A model generated the notes under the pieces. It was given only the letters and a program-made list of their open reading frames with translations. It did no database searches and was not told the origin of the DNA. Below, in pieces: positions 15,458 to 23,809 of a stretch of DNA of 64,000 bases. Each line of letters begins with the position of its first letter. Within the stretch, counting starts at the first letter, position 1. Source of the stretch: PALSA-505 sp035308365. GTDB taxonomy: Bacteria > Actinomycetota > Actinomycetes > Streptosporangiales > Streptosporangiaceae. Location of the stretch: the NCBI GenBank assembly GCA_035308365.1, contig DATGGU010000064.1:1-64000 (forward strand). The letters are read 5' to 3'. A program made the position numbers and the translations under genes.

Positions 15458-16872
15458 ACCCCGCGAGCCCGGAGATCATCGTCATCGACCGGTGCGCCGT
15501 CGCGGCCATGGACGGCTCCAGCGTGGCCGACACCGGCACGGAGTACACCGTCGGGCACGTGATCGTGGCCGGTGGCCGGGTCGCGGCGGTGGGTGCCGGG
15601 CCCGCCCCGCCGGTGGACGACGCCACGGTGATCGACGGCACCGGCTGCCTGGCCACGCCCGGGCTGGTCAACACCCACCATCACCTGTACCAGTGGCTCA
15701 CCCAGGGGCGGGCGCAGCAGTGCGGCCTGTTCGGCTGGCTGACCGAGCTGTATCCCATCTGGGCCCGGATCGAGCCGGACCAGGTACACGCGGCGGCCAC
15801 CGCCGGGCTGGCCTGGCTCGCGCTGACCGGCTGCACGACGACCATGGACCACCATTACGTGTTCCCGAAGGGCGGCGGCGGCTCGTTCGCCGGGCCGCTG
15901 GAGGCCGAGATCGCCGCGGCCGCCACGGTGGGACTGCGGTTCCATCCCTGCCGCGGCTCGATGGACCTGGGTGAATCCCGCGGCGGGCTGCCGCCGGATG
16001 AGGTCGTGGAGGACACCGGCACGGCGCTGGCGGCCACGGCGGCGGCGATCGAGGAGTACCACGACCCGTCGCCCGGCTCGATGCTCCGGATCGCGGTGGC
16101 GCCGTGCTCGCCGTTCTCGGCCAGCGACGACCTGATGCGCGAGGCCGCCGCGCTGGCCAGGTCCACCGGCACCCGGCTGCACACGCACCTGGCCGAAACC
16201 CGCGACGAAGAGGACTCACTCCGGGAGCGCAAGGGCCTGGCCCCGGCCGAGTACGCCGAGGAACTCGGCTGGCTGGCCGACGACGTATGGCTGGCGCACT
16301 GCGTACACCTGGGCGACAGCGCGATCCGCCGGTTCGCCGCGACCGGCACCGGGGTGGCGCACTGTCCCAGTTCCAACGGCAGGCTGGGCTCGGGCATCGC
16401 CCCGGTGCGTGCGCTGCTGACCGCGGGTGCGCCGGTGGGCCTGGGCGTGGACGGGCCATCGTCCGGCGACGCGGCCTCGATGGTCGGCGAGGTGCGCCAG
16501 GCCCTGCTGGCGGCCCGGTCCAGGGATGACGACGGCGCGGCGGCGCTGACCGCGCGGCAGGCGCTGTGGATGGCGACCCGGGGCGGGGCGACCTGCCTGG
16601 GCCGCGACGGGGAACTGGGCCTGCTCCGCCCCGGCACCCTGGCCGACCTGGCACTGTGGCGGCTTGACACGCTGGCCAGCGACGCGATCGCACATGGGCC
16701 GGGCGGCGACCCGGTGGCCGCGCTGGTACTCGGGCCGCCGGCGCCGGTGGAGCTACTGCTGGTGGGCGGCAACCCGGTCGTGCGGGACGGCGAACTGCGC
16801 ACCGCCGACCCGGCGCAGGCCGTGCGCGCGGTGCGGGAGGCCAGGAACCGGCTGTTCGGGGAGGCCACATGA
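15454..16872 (+). CDS. Amidohydrolase, 8-oxoguanine deaminase-like
   Basis: Predicted 472-residue zinc or iron hydrolase of the TRZ/ATZ (cytosine deaminase-like) family. Metal ligands are visible in LVNTHHHLYQWLTQGRAQQC, THLAETRDEE, AHCVHLGD and VGLGVDGPSSGD. The HHHLYQWLTQ segment resembles that of characterised 8-oxoguanine deaminases. Guanine deamination to xanthine is the other plausible reaction. Its position between the iron-sulfur and molybdenum subunits of xanthine dehydrogenase supports a role feeding oxopurines into the urate pathway. The GTG start overlaps the previous stop (GTGA), and its stop overlaps the next ATG. Confidence 0.85.
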   Translation: MNPASPEIIVIDRCAVAAMDGSSVADTGTEYTVGHVIVAGGRVAAVGAGPAPPVDDATVIDGTGCLATPGLVNTHHHLYQWLTQGRAQQCGLFGWLTELYPIWARIEPDQVHAAATAGLAWLALTGCTTTMDHHYVFPKGGGGSFAGPLEAEIAAAATVGLRFHPCRGSMDLGESRGGLPPDEVVEDTGTALAATAAAIEEYHDPSPGSMLRIAVAPCSPFSASDDLMREAAALARSTGTRLHTHLAETRDEEDSLRERKGLAPAEYAEELGWLADDVWLAHCVHLGDSAIRRFAATGTGVAHCPSSNGRLGSGIAPVRALLTAGAPVGLGVDGPSSGDAASMVGEVRQALLAARSRDDDGAAALTARQALWMATRGGATCLGRDGELGLLRPGTLADLALWRLDTLASDAIAHGPGGDPVAALVLGPPAPVELLLVGGNPVVRDGELRTADPAQAVRAVREARNRLFGEAT

Positions 16873-19154
16873 GTACACCGACCCGGGTCGCGGAGGGTGT
16901 TGGCGCCGGTGGCCGGATTGGCGAGAGCGCCGGGCGGCCGGACGCCAGGCAGAAGGTCACCGGCGAGTTCGCCTACTCTTCCGACCTGTGGCTGGACGGG
17001 ATGGCCTGGGGTGCGACACTGCGCAGCCCGCATCCGCGTGCGGTCATCGAGAACCTGGACATCGGCCGGGCGCTGGCCGTGCCCGGTGTGCACGCCGTGC
17101 TGACCCACGCCGACGTGCCCGGCCGCAAGGTGTACGGACTGGAGATTCCCGACCAGCCCGTGCTCGCCTGGGACCAGGTCCGCTACCAGGGTGAGGCCGT
17201 GGCCGTCGTGGCCGCCGACCATCCGGAGACCGCCCGCCGCGCGCTGGACCGGATCGTGGTCTCCTACACCGTGCTCGACCCGGTCACCGACGCTCGCGCG
17301 GCCCTGGCGGACGGCGCGCCGCTCGTACACTCCGGCGGCAACCTGGTCCGCCACGTGAAGATCCGCAAGGGCGGCCCGCACCCCGTGGCCGAGGTCGAGG
17401 TGTCCGGCGAGTACCAGATCGGGATGCAGGACCAGGCGTTCCTCGGCCCCGAGTCGGGCCTGGCCGTCCCGGCGGCCGACGGCGGCGTGGACCTGTTCGT
17501 CGCCACCCAGTGGCTGCACGTGGACCGGGCGCAGGTCGCGGCGAGCCTGGGCCTGCCCGAGGAGATGGTGCGGATCACGCTCGCCGGGGTGGGCGGCGCG
17601 TTCGGCGCCCGTGAGGACCTGTCCATGCAGATCCACGCCAGCCTGCTGGCGCTGCGCATCGGCAGGCCGGTGAAGATGGTCTACTCGCGCGAGGAGTCCT
17701 TCTTCGGCCACGTGCACCGGCACCCGGCCACGCTGCGGTACACACACGGCGCGACCGCCGACGGGAAACTGGTCTACCTGCGGGCCGACATCGTGCTCGA
17801 CGGCGGCGCCTACGCGTCGAGCTCGACGGCCGTGGCGGCCAACGCGGCGACCCTCGGCGCCGGCCCGTACGAGGTGCCGAACGTGCACATCGACTGCCGC
17901 GCCGCCTACACGAACAACCCGCCATGCGGTGCGATGCGCGGCTTCGGCGCGGTACAGGCCTGCTTCGCCTACGAGTCCCAGATGGACAAGCTGGCCGCCC
18001 GGCTCGGCCTGGACCCGGTGGAGCTGCGCATCCGTAACGCCATGCATGAGGGCAGCACGATGCCGACCGGGCAGCGGGTGGACTCCGCCGCGCCGGTCGC
18101 CGAGCTGCTCAAGCTGGTGTCCGCCCGGCCGCTGCCGCCCGCCGCCGGCACCGACCTGCGGGCGCTGCCCGGTGGGGTGTCCAACACCACGCATGGCGAA
18201 GGGGTGGTACGCGGCATCGGCTACGGCGTCGGGATCAAGAACATCTGCTTCTCCGAGGGCTTCGACGACTACTCCACCGCCCGGGTGCGGCTCAGCCTGG
18301 CCGGCGGCGTGCCAGCCGCCGACGTGCACACGGCCGCGGCCGAGGTGGGCCAGGGCCTGGTCACCCTGCAGGAGCAGATCGCCCGCACCGAGCTGGGCGT
18401 GGACCTGGTCCGGGTGGTGCCCGCCGACACCTCGGTGGGCAGCGCCGGCTCCTCGTCCGCCTCCCGGCAGAGCTACATGACCGGCGGCGCGGTCCGGGCA
18501 GCCTGCCAGGAACTCCGCGAGCTGCTGCTGAAGCGGGCCAGGGCGGCCTTCCCCGGCCACGCCGATGTGACGCTGGCCGGTGGTGAGCTGGTGTCCGCCC
18601 GAGACGGTGTGCTGGCCGGCCTGGCCGAATTGCTGGCCGAGCCCGCCGAGGTGACCGTGACCTGGCGGCACCGGCCCACGACCGCGCTGGACCCGGAGAC
18701 CGGGCAGGGGAACGCGCACGTCCAGTTCGCGTTCGCCGCGCACCGGGCGGTGGTGGACGTGGACACAGAACTGGGCCTGGTGAAGGTGGTAGAGCTGGCC
18801 TGCGCGCAGGACGTGGGCCGGGCGCTGAACCCGCAGGCGGTGGAGGGGCAGATCCACGGCGGCACAGCCCAGGGTCTCGGCCTGGCGCTGATGGAGGAGA
18901 TTCAGGTGGCCGGTGGCAAGGTGCGCAACCCGTCGTTCACCGACTACCTGATCCCGACGATCCTGGACATGCCGCCGATGCAGCTCGACGTGCTCGAACT
19001 CGCCGACCCGCACGCCCCCTACGGGCTGCGCGGGGTCGGTGAGCCGCCGACGCTGTCCTCCACCCCGGCCATCGTCGCGGCGATCCGCGCGGCCACCGGC
19101 CTGGCCCTGACCCGGATCCCGGTGCGCCCGGAGCACATCACCGGCACGGCCTGA
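16869..19154 (+). CDS. Xanthine dehydrogenase molybdopterin-binding subunit
   Basis: Catalytic subunit of 761 residues with the molybdenum cofactor. Motifs in order are GGAFGAREDLSMQIHASLLA (Gln loop region), GAMRGFGAVQACFAYESQ with the substrate Arg, GYGVGIKN, EVGQGLVTLQEQ, ASRQSYMTGGAVRAACQEL, and GLRGVGEPPTLSS with the catalytic Glu. It begins by an ATGA overlap with the deaminase gene and ends the operon. The subunit order FAD, FeS, (deaminase), Mo is unusual only for the inserted deaminase. It acts in the cytoplasm as a heterotrimer. Confidence 0.96.
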   Translation: MSTPTRVAEGVGAGGRIGESAGRPDARQKVTGEFAYSSDLWLDGMAWGATLRSPHPRAVIENLDIGRALAVPGVHAVLTHADVPGRKVYGLEIPDQPVLAWDQVRYQGEAVAVVAADHPETARRALDRIVVSYTVLDPVTDARAALADGAPLVHSGGNLVRHVKIRKGGPHPVAEVEVSGEYQIGMQDQAFLGPESGLAVPAADGGVDLFVATQWLHVDRAQVAASLGLPEEMVRITLAGVGGAFGAREDLSMQIHASLLALRIGRPVKMVYSREESFFGHVHRHPATLRYTHGATADGKLVYLRADIVLDGGAYASSSTAVAANAATLGAGPYEVPNVHIDCRAAYTNNPPCGAMRGFGAVQACFAYESQMDKLAARLGLDPVELRIRNAMHEGSTMPTGQRVDSAAPVAELLKLVSARPLPPAAGTDLRALPGGVSNTTHGEGVVRGIGYGVGIKNICFSEGFDDYSTARVRLSLAGGVPAADVHTAAAEVGQGLVTLQEQIARTELGVDLVRVVPADTSVGSAGSSSASRQSYMTGGAVRAACQELRELLLKRARAAFPGHADVTLAGGELVSARDGVLAGLAELLAEPAEVTVTWRHRPTTALDPETGQGNAHVQFAFAAHRAVVDVDTELGLVKVVELACAQDVGRALNPQAVEGQIHGGTAQGLGLALMEEIQVAGGKVRNPSFTDYLIPTILDMPPMQLDVLELADPHAPYGLRGVGEPPTLSSTPAIVAAIRAATGLALTRIPVRPEHITGTA

Positions 19155-19199
19155 CCGGGCGCCACCAGATACCGGTCTTGCAGCGCCGTCACAAGAGGG

Positions 19200-19460
19200 T
19201 TACTTCTTGATGGCGACGAGGAACCCCCGCCAATCCTCCCTGTCCACCACCAGCACTCCGCCGTCCCGGTCCTTGGAGTCACGGACGGCCACGGCTCCGG
19301 GGAGGCCGGCGGCGACCTCGACACACTCCCCGTTCTGCGTGCTGCGGCGGCTCTTGCGCCAGACCGCACCGGACAGGGCGGCGACCTCGACGCAGGCTCC
19401 GTTCTGGTGGCTGCGCCTGCTCTTGCGCCAGATTGCGCGGGACAGGTCAAGCTGGGGCAT
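19200..19460 (-). CDS. DUF397 protein with duplicated motif
   Basis: Small 86-residue protein. The DUF397 signature WRKSRRSxxNGxCVEVA occurs twice in tandem (residues about 11-27 and 34-50). It is followed once by the C-terminal part AVAVRDSKDRDGGVLVVD. DUF397 proteins pair with XRE regulators in actinomycetes (the WhiJ-like systems of Streptomyces), often acting as antagonists. Start ATG 19460 has GAGGAGG 6 nt upstream. The gene follows the XRE regulator by 13 bp, so both form one operon. The partial duplication could create two binding surfaces for the regulator (inference). Confidence 0.9.
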   Translation of the reverse strand: MPQLDLSRAIWRKSRRSHQNGACVEVAALSGAVWRKSRRSTQNGECVEVAAGLPGAVAVRDSKDRDGGVLVVDREDWRGFLVAIKK

Positions 19461-19473
19461 CCCGCGCCTCCTC

Positions 19474-20340
19474 TCAGGGTTCCTGCAAGGCTGCTGAAGC
19501 TGCAAAAAGCATAGCGCGGGTGTCGTCGGGGCTGAGCGCGACGGCCCGCAGATGGTCGAAGGCCGTGGTGTAGTGCCGGACTTCCTCGGGCTTGTCGACG
19601 GACATGTTGCCGCCGATGGTCTCCATGTAGACGACGTCGATCTCATTAGGATCGGCGAAGCCGAGGACGATGAACGAACTGGCAGTGCCCGGGTGGGCGC
19701 CCACGCTGTAGGGCACCACCTGGATGGTGGTCTTGCCGTGCTCGCCCTGGCCGAGCAGGTGCTGGAGCTGGGCGCGCATGACCTCCGGGCCGCCCACGAC
19801 GCGGCGGATGGCACTCTCGTCCAGTATGGCCCACAGTTGCGGTCGGTCAGGCTTGGCCAGAACTCGCTGACGGGTCATGCGGACCTCGACCCGGCGTTCT
19901 ATTTCGTCAGGGCTGAGTTCGAGTGGTCCGCCGCGTGCCAGGGCGCGGGCGTAGTCCTCGGTCTGGAGCAGGCCGGGTACGACGGCCAGCTCGAAGGTCT
20001 GGATGGAGGCAGCCTCTTCTTCCAGGCCGATGAAGAACTCATAGCGGCTGGGCAGGACGTCGCGGTAGGAGTACCACCAGCCGCGCTGGCGGGCGTCCTT
20101 GGCGAGCTGGACCAGAGCGTCGCGCTCGGCGCGATCGGTCACGCCGAAGACGTCGAGCATGACGCGCACGTCGTTGGGGTGCGGGCCGGTGCGCCCGGTC
20201 TCGATGCGGAAGACCTTGGTGGCGTGCCAGTCCAGGCGCTCGGCTACGTCCTCCTGCGTCATCCCGGCGGCTTCGCGCAGGCGCTTGAGCTCGGCGATGA
20301 GCTGGCGGCGGCGGACGGTGGGGCTGTGATCGGCGGCCAT
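19474..20340 (-). CDS. XRE-family regulator with DUF5753 (Scr1-like) domain
   Basis: Predicted 288-residue DNA-binding protein. The N-terminal helix-turn-helix spans about residues 12-70 (LIAELKRLREAAGMTQEDVA and ATKVFRIETGRTGPHPNDVR). The C-terminal DUF5753 domain includes FELAVVPGLLQTEDYARALA and TIQVVPYSVGAHPGTASSF. This is the common WhiJ-type architecture in Streptomyces and relatives. Start ATG 20340 has GAGGAA 7 nt upstream. With the DUF397 gene downstream and an ATPase-type gene divergent, it forms the usual triad linked to development and antibiotic control. Confidence 0.93.
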   Translation of the reverse strand: MAADHSPTVRRRQLIAELKRLREAAGMTQEDVAERLDWHATKVFRIETGRTGPHPNDVRVMLDVFGVTDRAERDALVQLAKDARQRGWWYSYRDVLPSRYEFFIGLEEEAASIQTFELAVVPGLLQTEDYARALARGGPLELSPDEIERRVEVRMTRQRVLAKPDRPQLWAILDESAIRRVVGGPEVMRAQLQHLLGQGEHGKTTIQVVPYSVGAHPGTASSFIVLGFADPNEIDVVYMETIGGNMSVDKPEEVRHYTTAFDHLRAVALSPDDTRAMLFAASAALQEP

Positions 20341-20424
20341 GGTGGGGTTCCTCTTCCCAAATTATGTACAGGTCGTTATTCTAGCGCTATGTTAGATACA
20401 GAGCTGCATATTCATGAGATGTAG
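20341..20424. promoter_or_regulatory. Divergent promoter region of the XRE/ATPase triad
   Basis: An AT-rich stretch within GC-rich surroundings (AATTATGTACAGGTCGTTAT onward) separates the XRE gene from the plus-strand genes. It contains the 8-bp palindrome TAGCGCTA (20383-20390), and TATGTTAGAT could serve as a -10 for the plus strand. Autoregulation by the XRE protein is a reasonable guess; the exact promoters are not resolved. Confidence 0.4.
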
Positions 20425-20496
20425 ATGACTGATGGACACAAAGCATGCCAGTTCCAGGCAGGTGCGCACCGGACAACACGCAGACGGGTGGCGCGG

Positions 20497-20703
20497 ATGA
20501 TGAGTCAGACACTGATCCCGCCCCCGGCGAACCAGTCTGCGACCGGCTTGGCCTTCCCCGCTGAACTGCGCCGTCTCCTGGCCACAGCGAGCCGCGAGCT
20601 GGACCGGCACGTGCGAGACAGCCGCAGGCACTGCCGGGCGTGTCATCGCGCCTGGCCGTGTGAGCGGGCACAGCTCGCCGCCACCGCCCTGGACGGCCTG
20701 TGA
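20497..20703 (+). CDS. Small Cys-containing protein of the XRE/DUF397 locus
   Basis: Predicted 68 residues: an N-terminal Pro/Gln-rich part, then a helix (LRRLLATASRELDRHV) and the motif CRACHRAWPCERAQLAATAL. The Cys/His arrangement (CxxCH with a later C) could bind zinc. Similar short proteins are common beside XRE/DUF397 pairs in actinomycetes, but the function is unknown. The start is uncertain: ATG at 20497 or 20500, with an in-frame ATG at 20425; none has a strong ribosome binding site. The stop overlaps the next gene's GTG (GTGA). Confidence 0.65.
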   Translation: MMSQTLIPPPANQSATGLAFPAELRRLLATASRELDRHVRDSRRHCRACHRAWPCERAQLAATALDGL

Positions 20704-21161
20704 GCGCGCTTCCTGAGCCTGGAGCGATCACGACAGGCTGGCCGCTGCGGAGCTACCTGGAGCTGGGGGCACTGCCGGGCGCGGTGCCCTGCGCCCGGCT
20801 CCATACCAGGCACGTGCTGTGGGAGTGGCACCTGGAGGAGCTGGCGGACGCGGCCGAGCTGGTGGTGTCCGAGCTGGTGACCAACGGGCAGCGAGCGTCA
20901 GCGAGGATCACCGGCAGCCGGTACGAGGGAGTGTGGCGTCCGGGCTCACCCCCGATCCGGCTGTGGCTGTGTGCCGGCCGGCGGCAGGTGCTCGTTCAGG
21001 TCTGGGATGGAGATGACCGGCTGCCTGAGCCGCAGGGCTTTGATCTGGAGGCCGAGAGTGGCCGGGGATTGCTGCTGGTCGAGAGCTTGTGTGCGGATTG
21101 GGGAGCGTACCGGCTGGAAGGCAGCAGCGGGAAGGCCGTGTGGGCGGCGATCACGCCATAA
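20700..21161 (+). CDS. RsbW/SpoIIAB-like ATP-binding regulatory protein
   Basis: Predicted 153-residue HATPase_c protein of the actinomycete anti-sigma-like type. The N box is ELVVSELVTNGQRAS, the G1 region VLVQVWDGDDRLP, and the G2 region ESGRGLLLVESLCADWG. There is no phosphoacceptor domain. The partner may be an anti-sigma antagonist or a sigma factor located elsewhere. The GTG start overlaps the stop of the small Cys protein. It completes the XRE, DUF397 and ATPase set typical of developmental loci. Confidence 0.85.
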   Translation: MSALPEPGAITTGWPLRSYLELGALPGAVPCARLHTRHVLWEWHLEELADAAELVVSELVTNGQRASARITGSRYEGVWRPGSPPIRLWLCAGRRQVLVQVWDGDDRLPEPQGFDLEAESGRGLLLVESLCADWGAYRLEGSSGKAVWAAITP

Positions 21162-21168
21162 TTCTTGG

Positions 21169-21987
21169 GTGGACACTCATGGGCTGAGGTTCGACGTCAA
21201 CTGCTCGATCCTGTTCACCGAGCTGCCACTGCTGGAGCGGCCGGCGGCGGCAGCGGCGGCGGGGTTCGACGCGGTCGAGTTCTGGTGGCCGTTCGGCGAC
21301 GACCCGGTGCCCGGCGACCGGGAGGTGGAGGAGTTCATCGCCGCGCTGGTCGACGCCGGGGTGTCGCTGGCCGGGCTGAACTTCGCCGCCGGGAACCTGG
21401 CCGAGGGGCATCGCGGCTGGCTGTCCCAGCCGGGCAGGTCGGCGGCCTTCCGGGACAACATCGAGGCGTGCGTGGGCATCGCGCAGCGGACCGGCTGCCA
21501 GGTGCTGAACGCGCTGTATGGGAACCGGGTGGACGGGGTGCCCGAGGCCGAACAGGATGAGCTGGCGCTGGAAAATCTGACGCTGGCGGCCACGGCGGCG
21601 GCGGGGGCAGGCGCGACCGTGGTCATCGAGGCGCTCAACGGCTATGAGTCCCCGCACTACCCGCTGCTGTCCGCGGCGGGTGCCGTCCAGGTGGTGGAGA
21701 AGGTGCGCGCGCACGCGGGCCTGAGCAACGTCGCCTTTCTTGCCGACCTGTACCACCTGGGCCGGATGGGTGAAGACCTCTCCGGCGTGCTGGCAACCTA
21801 CGCCGGCATGATCGGCCACGTGCAGATCGCTGACGTCCCGGGCCGTGGCGCCCCCGGTACCGGCGAGACCGACTTCGCCCTGCTGTTCGCCGAGCTGGCC
21901 AGGCTCGGGTATCCAGGCAGAGTCGGCCTGGAATACAAGCCGGCCGACCCCGGCGGCAGCTCGGCCAGCTTCGGGTGGCTGACCTGA
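21169..21987 (+). CDS. hyi: Hydroxypyruvate isomerase-like TIM barrel
   Basis: Predicted 272-residue AP-endonuclease-2-fold sugar isomerase. The conserved start LRFDVNCSILFTELPLLERP, metal/catalytic Glu regions VVIEALNGYESPHYPLLS and LADLYHLGRMGEDL, and the C-terminal GRVGLEYKPAD match hydroxypyruvate isomerases. With glyoxylate carboligase it would funnel glyoxylate from ureidoglycolate into glycerate. No gcl or reductase gene is in the window. GTG 21169 is the best start by alignment, 7 bp after the ATPase stop; no Shine-Dalgarno sequence is evident. It sits between the two halves of the purine pathway. Confidence 0.87.
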   Translation: MDTHGLRFDVNCSILFTELPLLERPAAAAAAGFDAVEFWWPFGDDPVPGDREVEEFIAALVDAGVSLAGLNFAAGNLAEGHRGWLSQPGRSAAFRDNIEACVGIAQRTGCQVLNALYGNRVDGVPEAEQDELALENLTLAATAAAGAGATVVIEALNGYESPHYPLLSAAGAVQVVEKVRAHAGLSNVAFLADLYHLGRMGEDLSGVLATYAGMIGHVQIADVPGRGAPGTGETDFALLFAELARLGYPGRVGLEYKPADPGGSSASFGWLT

Positions 21988-22307
21988 CCCGCGCCGCGGC
22001 TTATGGGTTGCCGCAGGATTATCATGCAGTTGGCCGACCAGCGGACGTGCGGGTGAGGACGGGGCATCGGGTGGATGAGGCTGAGCTGCGCCGCCGGGAG
22101 TTCATCCGGGCGCATCATCCTGACCGGGGCGGCGATCCGGATGTCTTTATCTCAGGACTGCGATCGTTCGGCGTGGAGCAGGAACGGGACCCGCCGCAAC
22201 CGCTGTCCCCGGTGGTCGTTGTGCCGCATCGGGGGTGGCTGGTCAGGCTGGTAAGCGCGGTGCTCACGCGGCTTCGCGCCGAAAGCAAGCCGCCCCGGGT
22301 GCGCTAG
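21975..22307 (+). CDS. Small J-domain-like protein
   Basis: Up to 110 residues. The segment DEAELRRREFIRAHHPDRGG followed by DPDVFISGLRSFG has the helix II, HPD loop and helix III of a DnaJ J domain; helix I is not obvious. A basic C-terminal region (RLVSAVLTRLRAESK) follows. The true start may be GTG 21975, overlapping hyi by 13 bp, or a later GTG near 22050. The His-Pro-Asp tripeptide is intact, so stimulation of Hsp70 is possible. It converges on the Asp23/zinc-finger gene at its 3' end. Confidence 0.6.
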   Translation: MADLTRAAAYGLPQDYHAVGRPADVRVRTGHRVDEAELRRREFIRAHHPDRGGDPDVFISGLRSFGVEQERDPPQPLSPVVVVPHRGWLVRLVSAVLTRLRAESKPPRVR

Positions 22308-22347
22308 GCCGTCGCGGCTCCCTGGCAGGCGCGGCTAAGGCAGGTCA

Positions 22348-23016
22348 CTAATCGCCGTCGGTGAGAACGTCGTCGACGGTGACGTTGACGGTGACGGTCT
22401 TCAGCCCGATGCTGTCTCGCAGGGTGGCGATGACGTGCTGCTGGATGTCTTTGGCTACCTGGTGGACGGGCTCGCCGTAGCTGACGGCCACGGCCAGGTC
22501 GACTGCTGCGGTGCGGCCGAGGACGCCGACGGCGGCGTGGGGGTGGCGATGGCCGGAGGTGGCGCGCTCGGCCAGCGCGGCGAGCCTGCCGTGAGTGCTG
22601 CGGCCCAGGGCGACGCGGACGCCGGGGACCATGCGGGCACTGTCGCGGGCCAGGGTGGCCACGATCCGGGCGGCGATCCGGATCGACCCCAGATCGTTGG
22701 TCTGCAAGGTGTACCACACGTCGCGGACCAGCACGCGGATCCGGCTCATCACCGCCGCGACCAGCCCCGGAGGGGCTGGCACCGGGTGGCCTGCCAGCTC
22801 GGTCACCGGCTCCCACAAGGTGGTGAACTCGCCGATCGCGGCCTGGCAGTGCACGCACTGGCGCTGGTGGGCGTCCAGGTCCGCTCCGCGGCCGTCGGCG
22901 ACCTGTTCGAGCAGCAGGTCGACCTCGGCCCCGCACGGCAGGGTGACCGACCGCAGCAGTTGCCGGCCTGGCTCCCGGTGCGACGGCGGGCCGCTCACGG
23001 ACCTGGTCACCTCCAC
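22348..23016 (-). CDS. Zinc-finger anti-sigma-like protein fused to an Asp23 domain
   Basis: Predicted 222 residues with two parts. Residues about 30-90 contain the H-x3-C-x2-C motif of zinc-binding anti-sigma factors (HQRQCVHCQAAIGEFTTLW). Residues about 105-215 form an Asp23/Gls24-like domain (SARMVPGVRVALGR, AAVDLAVAVSYGEPVHQVAK, VTVNVTVDDV). No transmembrane helix is seen. The GTG start at 23016 overlaps the ECF sigma-factor stop by 10 bp, so the two are co-translated and this protein is the likely anti-sigma factor. An alternative start lies slightly downstream. The combination links the sigma factor to the divergent Asp23 envelope-stress genes. Confidence 0.8.
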   Translation of the reverse strand: MEVTRSVSGPPSHREPGRQLLRSVTLPCGAEVDLLLEQVADGRGADLDAHQRQCVHCQAAIGEFTTLWEPVTELAGHPVPAPPGLVAAVMSRIRVLVRDVWYTLQTNDLGSIRIAARIVATLARDSARMVPGVRVALGRSTHGRLAALAERATSGHRHPHAAVGVLGRTAAVDLAVAVSYGEPVHQVAKDIQQHVIATLRDSIGLKTVTVNVTVDDVLTDGD

Positions 23017-23555
23017 TCTTCCAGCTTGGTTCCCAGTGTGCGCCTTGCCCGGAACAGATGGCTACGGACCGCCGGGAGCGTACTGCCGGTCACTGCGGCC
23101 ACATCAGCGTACGACAGCCCCTCGAAGTGGTGCAGCACCACTACCGCTCGCTGAGGGAACGGTAGCGCGGCCAGGGCGTCGGTGACCGCGTCGACGGCGA
23201 AGTTGCGCTCTGCCTGGGCTGCGGGCTCGGCGCTGTGGTCGGGTACGTCCCCGAGGAGATCCAGGGAGTGATGGGCGCGGCCGCGGTTGATCTTATTGAG
23301 CGTGCGGCGGGTGACGATCTGGTAGAGCCAGGTGGCAAAGGACGAATCGTCCCGGAACCGGTCCAGGTTCTCCCAAGCCGCGATCAGCGCCTCCTGGGCG
23401 ATGTCTTGCGCGTCGTGGTGGTTACCGCACAGCCGCAGCGCCACCCGGTAGGTCATGGCCGAGTGCCGCTGCACGAGCATCTCGTAGGCGTCCAGGTAGC
23501 CGTCCCGGGCTCGGGCGACCAGGTAGGCGTCGCCCACGTCAGGCCTGGATCGCAT
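23007..23555 (-). CDS. ECF-type RNA polymerase sigma factor
   Basis: Predicted 182-residue sigma factor. Region 2 runs from YEMLVQRHSAMTYRVALRLC through DAQDIAQEALIAAWENLDRF and WLYQIVTRRTLNKIN. Region 4 is ALPFPQRAVVVLHHFEGLSY with ADVAAVTGSTLPAVRSHLFR. The ATG at 23555 has a G-rich stretch about 5 nt upstream. It is divergent from the Asp23-family operon that starts at 23810 and probably transcribes it, being restrained by the downstream zinc-finger protein. Confidence 0.95.
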   Translation of the reverse strand: MRSRPDVGDAYLVARARDGYLDAYEMLVQRHSAMTYRVALRLCGNHHDAQDIAQEALIAAWENLDRFRDDSSFATWLYQIVTRRTLNKINRGRAHHSLDLLGDVPDHSAEPAAQAERNFAVDAVTDALAALPFPQRAVVVLHHFEGLSYADVAAVTGSTLPAVRSHLFRARRTLGTKLEEWR

Positions 23556-23809
23556 CTATGCCCCCGCCACCGGTTCGCCCGCAAGATCGTGCCGCGTGCT
23601 ACTACCCGCGCCCCGCGCCGGCATGCTGGGAAACCGCCTGCAGACGGTCAGCACCGCCTGCAGGCAGCAAAGTGCGATCTGCCCGGGAAGGCCTGCGACG
23701 ATTTTCCTGGCGCTGTGTCTAACCTTCTGACGCCCCCGAGGCGGCGAGACTGACGCCGTCTGGCGGGTGCTTGTTTCTTTCCGGAACGCGATTCAAGGGA
23801 GCGTGTCAG
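23556..23809. promoter_or_regulatory. Divergent promoter region between ECF sigma gene and Asp23 operon
   Basis: 254 bp without a gene. Two copies of ACCGCCTGCAG lie 20 bp apart (23633 and 23653). AT-richer segments occur at 23695-23720 (GCGACGATTTTCCTGG, TGTGTCTAACCTTC) and 23770-23795 (TTGTTTCTTTCCGGAACGCG). A GGAAC-like element within TTCCGGAAC could be a -35 of an ECF promoter, but no matching -10 is certain. AGGGAG precedes the first Asp23 start. Confidence 0.4.

Noticed and set aside
15855..19136. 1093-codon minus-strand ORF opposite xanthine dehydrogenase
   Set aside because: Antisense shadow of the molybdenum subunit and deaminase genes; no recognisable protein features.
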